Part shown: positions 54,534 to 62,490 of the stretch, piece by piece
Layout of the letters: the number at the start of each line of letters is the position of its first letter
Numbering within the stretch: position 1 is the first letter of the stretch
NCBI RefSeq assembly: GCF_052055485.1
Contig: NZ_CP197171.1
Location: 1,364,001 to 1,428,000, forward strand
Length of the DNA stretch: 64,000 nucleotides
Source: Amphibacillus sp052055485
GTDB lineage: Bacteria > Bacillota > Bacilli > Bacillales > Amphibacillaceae
Direction of reading: 5' to 3'
Program-made: the position numbers and the translations under genes
The notes under the pieces: generated by a model
The model's input: only the letters and a program-made list of their open reading frames with translations
What the model was told of the DNA's origin: nothing
Databases searched by the model: none

Positions 54534-54900
54534 AGTAGAAGACCTTCCATAACTACTATACAACAGTTATGAAATTGCTTAACTAAATAAATTTTGTTTA
54601 TGCCATAATTATTAAAAATATGGCATTTTTTTATGGCTATCCATACCTCCTCTTCCGTCCAGAAAGAGGAGGTATGGACCTTAGTCAGTTGATTAGAGTA
54701 TGTATTATTTTAATTCAAATGGAAATATTAATATAATGTAAGATACAGAAAATGATAATACAATTTCATATAAAAACAACCCTTTATTAACAGTTATAAT
54801 TAAATTTATTTATTTTTCTGAAAATAATATGTATTTACAATATGAATAAAAGATGTTAACTTTAAAGTGATATCACAAAATGTTGTTAGGCTGTCAAAGT
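54524..54900. repeat. Duplicated leader B, copy 1
   Basis: About 375 bp that align along their length with 57997-58380, upstream of the glucose-type PTS gene. Shared blocks include CAGAAGAC-type start, TTCCATAACT, TAAATTTTGTTTATGCCATAAT, AAAAATATGGCATTTTTT, TATGTATTATTTTAATTCAAATGGAAA and GTTAACTTTAAAGT. This copy has an extra strong stem CCATACCTCCTCTT/AAAGAGGAGGTATGG (54645-54677) and a perfect palindrome GTGATATCAC (54867-54876). No gene follows directly; leader A2 does. Confidence 0.85.
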
Positions 54901-54912
54901 CAAATGACAAGT

Positions 54913-55197
54913 AAACGGAGTTAGTGAAAAACTTCTATAAAAATCACTTGAGTTTTAACGGTTTGACATTGAATCTTTGTGGGCGTGAACTGTTATGTTA
55001 AGACACAACAATATTTATCACTTAAGTCTAGAGTCTATTATGTCCGCCTTCACTGCAAAGCTACAGTAAGGAAAAAAGCAATCAGAATATTTGCCGTAAG
55101 AAAGGGAATTTTTTGGTCCGAAATTTCGTTGATATCAAAGGTTTGGTTGGATTTTGCGAAAAAATTTTTACAATACAAATTTTATACTGGAGGTTAT
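54913..55197 (+). repeat. Duplicated leader A, copy 2 (before DUF3604 gene)
   Basis: Aligns with 54191-54533 without the repeat-C insertion. It ends with TGGAGGTTATC, the ribosome site of the DUF3604 gene at 55201. It is AT-rich and has several short complementary arms, suggesting a structured 5' leader. Confidence 0.75.
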
Positions 55198-55200
55198 CAC

Positions 55201-56691
55201 ATGAAATTGTTTTGGGGTGATTTGCATAACCATTGTGGAATTAGTTATGGTTATGGGGGCTTAGAGAATGCATTGAAAGCAGCGAAGGAACAATTGGACT
55301 TCTGTGCAGTGATAGGGCATGCGAGCTGGCATGATATTCCTGAGGCTACGCCTGAATTAGAATATAAGATCGAATATCATCAAAATGGCTTTGAAAAACT
55401 AGCTGGCCATTGGGAGAAAGTAAGAGAAAAAGTTAAAGAAGCCAATGTTCCGCATGAATTTGTCACTTTCCAAGGATATGAGGCTCATTCAAGGCGTTAT
55501 GGTGATCATCACTTTTTATCTACTGATGATGATTTGCCGTTAATCACGGAAGGATCACCTAAAGAAATAATGAAAAAGTTCCCGAATAAGAACGTAATAG
55601 CTGTTCCTCATCATGTGGGCTATACACCAGGCTATCGAGGAGCAAATTGGGATGCTTTTGATGAAAAAACATTGCCTGTTGTAGAGGTATTTTCTAAACA
55701 TGGTTCAGGGATGTCTGATAAAAGTTCATACCCATATTATCACAGTATGGGACCAAGGGATTCAAGAAGTACAGTATATGCAGCATTGGAAAAAGGGTAT
55801 CGGTTTGGCTTTGTCGGTTCCACCGATCATCATGCAGGGTATCCAGGTTCGTATGGTGATGGGCGTTTGGCTGTACTTGCAGCAGAAAAAACCCGTGAAT
55901 CGATTTGGGAAGCTTTATTGGCTCGTCGTACTTATGCTGTCACTGGTGATAAAATTGAATGTCTTTTTAAAATCAATGGTGAGTACATGGGTAGTGAAAT
56001 CGACGGTTCAGGTACTCGAAATATAGAGCTATCTGTAAAAGGCAATGATAAGATCGATAAAATTGTTGTATATAAAAATTTGAAACCGTGGAAAATCATC
56101 AATGGAGAAACTTTTGAGTCAAAAAAAGTGAATGTATATAAAGTAAGAGTAGAAATGGGCTGGGGATCATCTAAAAATGAATTCCCGTGGGAAGGCGAAA
56201 TTAAGATTGATGGTGGTCATTTGGTTTCGGTTGAGCCTTGTTTCCGTGGACGCAGTGTGCTGGCACCTTCGCCAGATATGAATGATGATGATGATTTAAA
56301 TAACTTGAATAACAAAATAATTAATCAGACTGACAACCAGGTGACATGGTCATGTACAACATTTAAAAATCCTACCCCCTTACATGCTCACACAGCCTCG
56401 CTTATATTGGAAATAAACGGAGATGATCAATCAAATCTCCAGCTCAACATAAATGGTAAAAAGATGGATGTCACGTTAAAAGAATTACTAAGTGGAAGTC
56501 GTTCTGCGCATCTCAAGCCACATACTTCTGAAGCATTTCTAGTTCATGGAGCAATTCCGGAAGATCAGTATACCTTCTCAGGGGAGTGGACTGATCGTCA
56601 TCAAGAAACAGATTGTGATATCTATCATGTAGAGGTTAAACAGATGAATAATCAATGGGCATGGATTTCTCCAATATACGCATTAGCTTAA
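55201..56691 (+). CDS. DUF3604-family PHP-like metallo-hydrolase
   Basis: 496 residues from ATG 55201 (GGAGG). The N-terminal FWGDLHNHCGISYGYG carries the HxH metal motif of the PHP fold. Further PHP-like ligands lie in FVTFQGYEAHSRRYGDHH, NVIAVPHHVGYTPG and VGSTDHHAGYPGSYGDGR. Residues 300-496 form a C-terminal beta-sandwich-like region. No signal peptide. The family is often found near sulfatases and glycan-degrading genes, but its reaction is not established to my knowledge; a phosphoester or sulfoester hydrolysis is plausible from the fold. It sits between duplicated leaders in the GntR-controlled region. The upstream in-frame extension to 54979 lies in repeat A and is not coding. Confidence 0.85.
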   Translation: MKLFWGDLHNHCGISYGYGGLENALKAAKEQLDFCAVIGHASWHDIPEATPELEYKIEYHQNGFEKLAGHWEKVREKVKEANVPHEFVTFQGYEAHSRRYGDHHFLSTDDDLPLITEGSPKEIMKKFPNKNVIAVPHHVGYTPGYRGANWDAFDEKTLPVVEVFSKHGSGMSDKSSYPYYHSMGPRDSRSTVYAALEKGYRFGFVGSTDHHAGYPGSYGDGRLAVLAAEKTRESIWEALLARRTYAVTGDKIECLFKINGEYMGSEIDGSGTRNIELSVKGNDKIDKIVVYKNLKPWKIINGETFESKKVNVYKVRVEMGWGSSKNEFPWEGEIKIDGGHLVSVEPCFRGRSVLAPSPDMNDDDDLNNLNNKIINQTDNQVTWSCTTFKNPTPLHAHTASLILEINGDDQSNLQLNINGKKMDVTLKELLSGSRSAHLKPHTSEAFLVHGAIPEDQYTFSGEWTDRHQETDCDIYHVEVKQMNNQWAWISPIYALA

Positions 56692-56751
56692 AAAGTTATC
56701 TTGTAAAAATGACTCTGAATGGCCTGTTATCAGGTAGAAAATAAAAATAAT

Positions 56752-56796
56752 CTAAACGGTTCTAGTTCTATATTTTGTAGAGCTGGGACCGTTTAG
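56752..56796 (+). terminator. Terminator after the DUF3604 gene
   Basis: CTAAACGGT pairs with ACCGTTTAG, and the inner arms TCTAGTTCTA / TAGAGCTGGGA extend the stem with G-T pairs. TTATTTC follows. Confidence 0.8.
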
Positions 56797-56815
56797 TTAT
56801 TTCGGGTATTTTTTA

Positions 56816-56910
56816 TCGCAGATAACCGTCCGTAAAACTTGAAACAACAATGGCTTTCGATGGACGAGTAACCACAAATCACTGCGGTGGATGAGTAACC
56901 GCAGTCCCCG
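56816..56910 (+). repeat. Dispersed repeat C, copy 2
   Basis: CGCAGATAACCGTCCGTAAAAC opens it and GAGTAACCGCAGTCCC closes it. It has about 27 extra bases relative to copy 1, made of a partial tandem duplication (GATGGACGAGTAACCAC / GGTGGATGAGTAACCGC). Confidence 0.7.
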
Positions 56911-57074
56911 TCATAGTCTCAGTTCAGGTATTATTATAGGGCGGGACGAAGTTAGTTTGTCTTGAGGGAGGAGAGTTCTCTCGCCTAATTATAATGGATT
57001 AAATAGAGTGCTATAATATCTATATTTTGATACAATAAGAGTGTCAAATAACAGTGAGCGAGAGGTGTTACATA

Positions 57075-57794
57075 TTGTCTGCGAATAAACCTATTCCTAA
57101 ATATAAATTAATCGAAGACTATATTCTCCAAAAAATCAAAGGTGGAGAATATAAAATGGGAAGTCTAATTGAAACAGAGCAAGAATTAGTGGATAAGTTT
57201 AAGGTAAGTCGTGTTACTGTACGTCAGGCTACTAATAATTTAGAAGCTAAGGGATTTTTAAGAAAGAGCCAGGGGAGCGGAACATATGTTACGAATAAAA
57301 ATGTAGTTGAGCGTTCAACGCATGTGAAGAGTTTTACAGAAGAAATGGCTGAATCAGGTAGGGAGGCGTCGACAAGAATTATTGACTATAAGATCATCCC
57401 ATCTAGTGAAGATATAGCTTCGAGGCTATTAATTAACTCTGATGATCCAATTTATTTGGTGAAAAGACTAAGAATGGCTGATGGAATCCCAATGATGTTA
57501 GAAATAAATTATATGAGTGTTAAAGCATATCCGACCTTATCATATGACTCGATGAGTAAGTCCAAGTATCAATTTATTGAGGAGACAACTGGAGAGGTGA
57601 TTGATTACTCACATCATATTATTGTACCTATTATGCCAACTGAAGAAGTTGTGCAGTATTTCAATTGTGACCCTGTCTCACCATTATTAAAGGTGCTGAA
57701 TTTAACTTATCTTTCGAGTGGTCAATTGTTAGATTATACTGAACTGATATTAAATGTTGATGAATATCAATATCAATCAGTAAGAGGGAGATAA
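57075..57794 (+). CDS. GntR-family regulator, HutC/UTRA type
   Basis: 239 residues from TTG 57075, which is 7 bases after AGAGGTG; an upstream GTG at 57054 would overlap that site. Winged helix: PKYKLIEDYILQKIKGGEYKMGSLIETEQELVDKFKVSRVTVRQATNNL, then GSGTYV. The UTRA effector domain spans about residues 90-235 (VKSFTEEMAESGREASTRI, YLVKRLRMADGIPMMLEINYM, LDYTELILN). It most likely represses the PTS/sulfatase/NanE operon behind it and perhaps the DUF3604 gene, with an amino-sugar phosphate as effector by analogy with NagR (inference). The GTGATATCAC-like dyads in leader B are candidate sites. Confidence 0.9.
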   Translation: MSANKPIPKYKLIEDYILQKIKGGEYKMGSLIETEQELVDKFKVSRVTVRQATNNLEAKGFLRKSQGSGTYVTNKNVVERSTHVKSFTEEMAESGREASTRIIDYKIIPSSEDIASRLLINSDDPIYLVKRLRMADGIPMMLEINYMSVKAYPTLSYDSMSKSKYQFIEETTGEVIDYSHHIIVPIMPTEEVVQYFNCDPVSPLLKVLNLTYLSSGQLLDYTELILNVDEYQYQSVRGR

Positions 57795-57996
57795 GATAAC
57801 TACAACAGCCTGCTTTGTTTAAAATGATGCTAATATTATATAATATACTGCTGAAAATTTATTCTCCTTTTTTAACTCCATTTTAAATCAAATGATGACA
57901 TTAACTAAATGAATGTCATCATTCTTACATCTTATCAGATAAAGAGAGGGAAGTACCTTTCTACCTCCCCCTAAATATAGAATGTGACTATAAAAT
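57795..57996. other. Intergenic region after GntR
   Basis: Contains TGATGACATTAACTAAATGAATGTCATCA near 57892-57920, a 9-bp inverted repeat (TGATGACAT/ATGTCATCA) followed by TTCTTAC, which may terminate the GntR mRNA. Nothing else is visible before leader B2. Confidence 0.55.
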
Positions 57997-58380
57997 CATA
58001 AAAAACCAGCAGAAGACTTTCCATAACTGCCACACAGCAATTATGAGATTGCCACAACTAGATAAATTTTGTTTATGCCATAATCATTAAAAATATGGCA
58101 TTTTTTAATGTTGTCCATAATAGTGATCAATCCAATTCTGAACGAAAGGGGCTAATGGGCCTTATTTAGTTGATCGGATTATGTATTATTTTAATTCAAA
58201 TGGAAACATTAATATACTGTAAGATCACAAAAAACGATAATACAATTTTATATATAAATAACATATAATTAACGGTTTTCATTAAATAAATTTAATATTC
58301 AAAAAATAAAATGTATTTACAACTTGTTAAAAAGATGTTAACTTTAAAGTAATATCACAAAATGTTGTTAGGTCGTTAAA
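57997..58380 (+). repeat. Duplicated leader B, copy 2 (before the PTS gene)
   Basis: Aligns with 54524-54900. It contains GTAATATCAC at 58349-58358, one base off the palindrome in copy 1, about 50 bases before the PTS start codon. It lacks the strong hairpin of copy 1. The promoter of the PTS/sulfatase/NanE operon must lie within it. Confidence 0.85.
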
Positions 58381-58405
58381 ATTAAATTAGAAGAGAGGGA
58401 TTTAC

Positions 58406-59989
58406 ATGAAAGAGAAGCTTGTTGAATTTGGTCAAAGATTGGGTAAAGCGATTTTGTTACCCGTAGCGATATTACCGGTAGCAGGGTTATTACTAGGTAT
58501 TTCAGCAGCGTTAACAGGTGAAGCTGTTTTGGAGGCATACCCAATTTTGGATAATTCATTTCTCCAATCCATATTGACAATTATGAATGCTGCGGGATCC
58601 GGTGTTTTTGATACATTACCATTGATATTTGCTATAGGTATTGCCGTTGGGTTAGCACGACGAGAAAAAGGATCAGCTGGTTTAGCGAGTATTGTTGGCT
58701 ATTTTGTATTGATTATTACCATTAATGCACTACTCGACATTACTGGTCAATTAGCTACAGCGGATATGGATCCTCGTTTAGTTGGGCAGGGGCAGCAATT
58801 TGGAATTATGACATTACAAATGGGTGTATTTGGTGGGATTTTAGCGGGAATTATTACTGGATTAGTTCATAACCGATTTTATAATATAAAATTGCCTGAA
58901 TTTTTAGCGTTTTTTGGCGGATCAAGATTTGTTCCAATATTGAATACTTTTGTTTTCTTAATTGTTGGTGCTGTTATGTTTGTTATTTGGCCGTTCATTG
59001 GAAACGCTATCTCCACCTTTGGTGAATTTGCAACGGGCTTAGGTACTTTAGGAGCCTTTTTATATGGTTTAATGCTGAGAACGTTATACCTTTTTGGATT
59101 GCATCATGTATTTTATCTTCCCTTTTGGACAACAGCTGCTGGTGGGACATTAGAGGTCGGCGGGGTAGTTTACGAAGGCTTTCAAAATATCTTTTTAGCA
59201 CAACTTTCAGATCCAAATACCACACAATTTTTTGGCAACATAGCTTTATTTAATAGTGGTCGTTATTTTCACATGATGGCAGGTATGATTGGTATTGTTT
59301 TAGCTATGTATCGAACCATTCCTGCAGGACCGAAACGAAAAGCTACTTCTGGTTTCTTAATATCCATTGGATTAACAGCATTTATTACGGGTGTAACTGA
59401 ACCTATTTCTTTTGCGCTATTGTTTGCTTCACCAATTTTGTTTATTGCGGAAGCCGTATTGTTTGCATGTAGTTTCGTCTTAGCCAGCCTATTTAATATT
59501 ACCATTGGTTCAACATTTTCTGCTGGTCTCGTTGAATTTTTACTATTTGGCGTTTTTCAAGGGAATGCTAAAACGAATTACCTCTGGATTATTCTTCTAT
59601 CGATCCCAGTTTTAATTGTTTATTATTTTGTTTTTAAAACGCTAATATTGAAATTAAATGCGAAAACGCCTGGGCGTGACGATGAAGAAATTACAGAAGA
59701 GGAAAAGACAGCAGAAAGTAAATATGAATCGGGACAAGCAAAAGATATCATTGCAGGCCTAGGTGGATTTGACAACATTACGGATCTAGATAATTGTGCA
59801 ACACGACTAAGAGTATCAGTAAAAAAACCGGATCAAATTAATGCAGATCAATTAAAGCAAACAGGTGCAATGAATACAGTTGTCAGGGGAAAAGCTATTC
59901 AGGTTATTTATGGTCCGAGAGTCAACACCATTCGGAATGATATTGATGAGTACATTGATGAGAAAAATATCGAACATTTAAAGCAATAA
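58406..59989 (+). CDS. PTS glucose-superfamily permease, IIC-IIB fusion
   Basis: 527 residues. IIC occupies about residues 1-405, with roughly ten membrane helices (AILLPVAILPVAGLLLGI, PLIFAIGIAVGLA, GLHHVFYLPFW, ITGVTEPISFALLFASPILF). IIB is at the C-terminus, with phosphorylated Cys in DLDNCATRLRV. It has no IIA domain, so it relies on a separate glucose-type IIA. The overall form resembles permeases for GlcNAc, maltose or glucose. The sulfamidase-like sulfatase and NanE genes downstream favour an amino sugar such as ManNAc, GlcNAc or an N-sulfated hexosamine (inference). Confidence 0.92.
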   Translation: MKEKLVEFGQRLGKAILLPVAILPVAGLLLGISAALTGEAVLEAYPILDNSFLQSILTIMNAAGSGVFDTLPLIFAIGIAVGLARREKGSAGLASIVGYFVLIITINALLDITGQLATADMDPRLVGQGQQFGIMTLQMGVFGGILAGIITGLVHNRFYNIKLPEFLAFFGGSRFVPILNTFVFLIVGAVMFVIWPFIGNAISTFGEFATGLGTLGAFLYGLMLRTLYLFGLHHVFYLPFWTTAAGGTLEVGGVVYEGFQNIFLAQLSDPNTTQFFGNIALFNSGRYFHMMAGMIGIVLAMYRTIPAGPKRKATSGFLISIGLTAFITGVTEPISFALLFASPILFIAEAVLFACSFVLASLFNITIGSTFSAGLVEFLLFGVFQGNAKTNYLWIILLSIPVLIVYYFVFKTLILKLNAKTPGRDDEEITEEEKTAESKYESGQAKDIIAGLGGFDNITDLDNCATRLRVSVKKPDQINADQLKQTGAMNTVVRGKAIQVIYGPRVNTIRNDIDEYIDEKNIEHLKQ

Positions 59990-59996
59990 TAATAAA

Positions 59997-60040
59997 AGAG
60001 GGAAAAGCTCCAAATATGTTTAATCAGAGCTTTTCTTTCC
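59997..60040 (+). terminator. Intra-operon hairpin between PTS and sulfatase
   Basis: AAAAGCTC (60003) pairs with GAGCTTTT (60027), extended outward by AAAGAGGG/CTTTCCTT, followed by GTATTT. Partial terminator or mRNA stabiliser. Confidence 0.65.
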
Positions 60041-60067
60041 TTGTATTTATGGAAAGGATGTAAACGT

Positions 60068-61450
60068 ATGAGAAAGAATGTTATTTATATTCATACACAT
60101 GATAGTGGGAAGGTTTTAAGCCCCTATGGTTATGATGTTCCAACGGAGTCCTTGCAATTGTTTACAGAGGATGCAACTATTTTTCGAAAAGCTTATTGTG
60201 TGGGGCCGACCTGTTCTCCAAGTCGAGCTGGCCTTCTAACAGGTATGTACCCGCATAGTAACGGAATGTATGGTCTATCTCAGCGTGGCTTTAAATTACA
60301 TGATTATAATCAACACTTAGTAAATTTTTTAAATAGAAATGATTTTAACACGGCCTTATGTGGTATTCAACATGAGGCGGGAATTTATACTGATCATGAA
60401 CAAGGTGCTAAAATAATTGGTTATAAACAGGATATTAGTGCGGATAACACTGGTTTATCAGAAGAAGAATTAGTGAAATGGGATTATGAAAATGCTTGGA
60501 AAGTAAAAGAATGGTTGGAAGATTATCAAGATGATCAACCATTTTTTCTATCATATGGCTTATTTTCTACACACCGCAAGTTTCCGCAAGAAGGACATGA
60601 GAATAAGGCGGAGATTGACCCGAAATATGTGATTCCTCCTGCTCCTTTAGCTCCTGAGCGACCGATTCGAGAAGATTATGCGGGCTACCTAAAATCAGCT
60701 ACTTGGTTCGATGAATCATTCAAGGTGGTTATAAATGCAATAAAAGAAGCGGGATATTATGATAATTCCATTATTATTTTTACAACGGATCATGGTATTG
60801 CGTTTCCTTTTAGTAAATGTACTTTATTTGATGCAGGTATCGGCGTATCCTTAATTATGAGAGTGCCGGATAGTGATGTGAATGGGGAAGAAGTGGAAGG
60901 TTTAGTGTCACAGGTGGATATTTTTCCAACTTTGTGCGACTTACTTGAACTTGAGAAACCATCCTATCTACAAGGCGAATCATTTGCTTATTTCTTTGAA
61001 GATGATCGAACAGGTGAAGAAAGAGAAGAAGTATTTTCAGAAATTAACTACCATACTGCATATGAGCCTGCAAGAAGTGTACGTACTAAACGATATAAAT
61101 ATATCAAGTACTATGATAAAAGTTATTTAAAAGTAAATCGAACGAACATTGATAACTCATTAAGTAAAGAGTATTATCAAGAAAATGATTTAGAAGCTGT
61201 TAAAAAGCCGGAAGAAGCTCTGTATGACTTATTGTATGATCCAAGTGAAACTAATAATGTCATTGCTGATCCGGCTTATCGGTCAATGGCTAATGAGTTA
61301 AGGGAAAAATTATTGAAACATCAGGAAGAAACAAATGACCCGATATTAAATGGTCATTTCCATGTTCAAGAAGGTTGGAAAGTAAATAAAAAAGAGAATT
61401 ATAATCCAAGTTCGAAAAATCCAGATGACTTTCTAAAAGTAGGCGAGTAA
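60068..61450 (+). CDS. Cytoplasmic sulfatase resembling N-sulfoglucosamine sulfohydrolase (Cys-type, CSPSR)
   Basis: 460 residues from ATG 60068 (ribosome site GAAAGGATG). The signature GPTCSPSRAGLLTGM has Cys49, and is followed by HSNGMYGLSQRG. Human SGSH has SCSPSRASLLTG followed by HQNGMYGL, as I recall it, so this is the sulfamidase-like subgroup (S1_8). The N-terminal metal motif is IHTHDSGK instead of DD. Metal ligands also occur in FTTDHGIAFPFSK. There is no signal peptide, so it works in the cytoplasm, next to a glucose-type PTS and NanE. Removal of an N- or O-sulfate from an imported amino sugar is the likely role, with the exact bond unproven. Confidence 0.87.
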   Translation: MRKNVIYIHTHDSGKVLSPYGYDVPTESLQLFTEDATIFRKAYCVGPTCSPSRAGLLTGMYPHSNGMYGLSQRGFKLHDYNQHLVNFLNRNDFNTALCGIQHEAGIYTDHEQGAKIIGYKQDISADNTGLSEEELVKWDYENAWKVKEWLEDYQDDQPFFLSYGLFSTHRKFPQEGHENKAEIDPKYVIPPAPLAPERPIREDYAGYLKSATWFDESFKVVINAIKEAGYYDNSIIIFTTDHGIAFPFSKCTLFDAGIGVSLIMRVPDSDVNGEEVEGLVSQVDIFPTLCDLLELEKPSYLQGESFAYFFEDDRTGEEREEVFSEINYHTAYEPARSVRTKRYKYIKYYDKSYLKVNRTNIDNSLSKEYYQENDLEAVKKPEEALYDLLYDPSETNNVIADPAYRSMANELREKLLKHQEETNDPILNGHFHVQEGWKVNKKENYNPSSKNPDDFLKVGE

Positions 61451-61501
61451 CGTAATTTAAGTGCTGGGTTAACTATAAATTAAGAGTGTAATGTTAATTT
61501 G

Positions 61502-61531
61502 AAGGGTGATAAACCATTGCTTATCGCCCTT
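61502..61531 (+). terminator. Hairpin before NanE
   Basis: AAGGGTGATAA pairs with TTATCGCCCTT (11 bp, 8-base loop), followed by ATCTCTTATTT. It lies 30 bases before the NanE start, so it likely tunes NanE expression within the operon. Confidence 0.7.
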
Positions 61532-61560
61532 ATCTCTTATTTAAATTTAATTGAGGGTTG

Positions 61561-62307
61561 GTGAATGATTTGCAAAATTGGAATACAGATCAAAAGAGAA
61601 TTATTGAACAAATAAAAGAAGGATTAATTGTATCTTGTCAAGCCAAAAAGGATGACCCCTTGTATCTTCCTGGTATTATTGAGAAAATGGCGCAATCGGC
61701 CATTTGGGGTGGGGCTGTTGGTTTGCGAATTGACCAACCGGAGAATATTAAAAAGGTTAGAGCCCTTACGGATATACCGATTATTGGTTTGTGGAAACAA
61801 CATCATGAGGCTTCCTCAGTATTTATCACACCAACATTAGAGGCAGTTCAGGCTGTTATTGAATCGGGAGCAGATATCGTGGCTTTAGATGGTACGGATC
61901 GGTTAAATAGACAAGGTAGCAAGGCCTACGAATTAATCTCAATAATTAAGGAAAAATTCCCTGATTGCCTTGTATTAGCAGATATTCGCAATGATCACGA
62001 TGCTAAGTTAGCGTTAGAAGCAGGTGCGGATTTGGTTGCCCCCACTTTATATCGTTTTGATCCAAATGCGGTATCGACAGAGACGCCAGACTTCAAAATG
62101 CTTGCTCGCATTGTAAAAGTAGTGGGTGATCGAGCGCTAGTGTTAATGGAAGGTAAGATTCATACGCCGGAAGAAGCTTTAGAAAGCATTTATTTAGGTG
62201 CACATGCGGTTGTGGTTGGAAGTGCCATTACAAGGCCGCATTTAACAACAATGCGGTTTACCCAAAAGCTAAATCGATATCAAAAAGATATACCGCTATT
62301 TTATTAG
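61561..62307 (+). CDS. nanE: Putative N-acetylmannosamine-6-phosphate 2-epimerase (NanE family)
   Basis: About 248 residues, TIM-barrel. GAVGLRIDQPENIKKVRA, IPIIGLWKQ (catalytic Lys), ALDGTDRLN and VLMEGKIHTPEEALESIYLGAHAVVVGSAITRP follow the NanE order. It converts ManNAc-6-phosphate to GlcNAc-6-phosphate. Only weak start codons exist (TTG 61558, GTG 61561) right after GAGGG, so the start is uncertain. It is the last gene of the PTS/sulfatase operon. No nanA, nagA or nagB gene is nearby, so the pathway continues with enzymes encoded elsewhere, and the real substrate might be a related hexosamine phosphate. Confidence 0.88.
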   Translation: MNDLQNWNTDQKRIIEQIKEGLIVSCQAKKDDPLYLPGIIEKMAQSAIWGGAVGLRIDQPENIKKVRALTDIPIIGLWKQHHEASSVFITPTLEAVQAVIESGADIVALDGTDRLNRQGSKAYELISIIKEKFPDCLVLADIRNDHDAKLALEAGADLVAPTLYRFDPNAVSTETPDFKMLARIVKVVGDRALVLMEGKIHTPEEALESIYLGAHAVVVGSAITRPHLTTMRFTQKLNRYQKDIPLFY

Positions 62308-62418
62308 ACCCTTTAGTGTGTGTAGGACAAAATTTATCGTTAAACATTCATTATTTCAAAGAAGAAAAGATTATATTTTTGTGAAAAACGGTGAAGAGGA
62401 GTGATAAACACCTATTTT

Positions 62419-62467
62419 ATAAAATGGTTGCTTCTATCCATATTTCTATGAAGGAGCAACCATTTTA
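62419..62467. terminator. Bidirectional terminator between NanE and the convergent gene
   Basis: TAAAATGGTTGCT pairs with AGCAACCATTTTA (13 bp) around a short loop with a partial inner stem. It serves the NanE operon (plus) and the ADP-ribosylglycohydrolase gene (minus). Confidence 0.85.
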
Positions 62468-62490
62468 TCAAATATTCTATTAACTTTAAC

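Noticed and set aside
54979..55200. 74-codon N-terminal extension of the DUF3604 protein
   Set aside because: It lies wholly within leader repeat A; the PHP motif FWGDLHNH normally begins the protein, and ATG 55201 has a good ribosome site.
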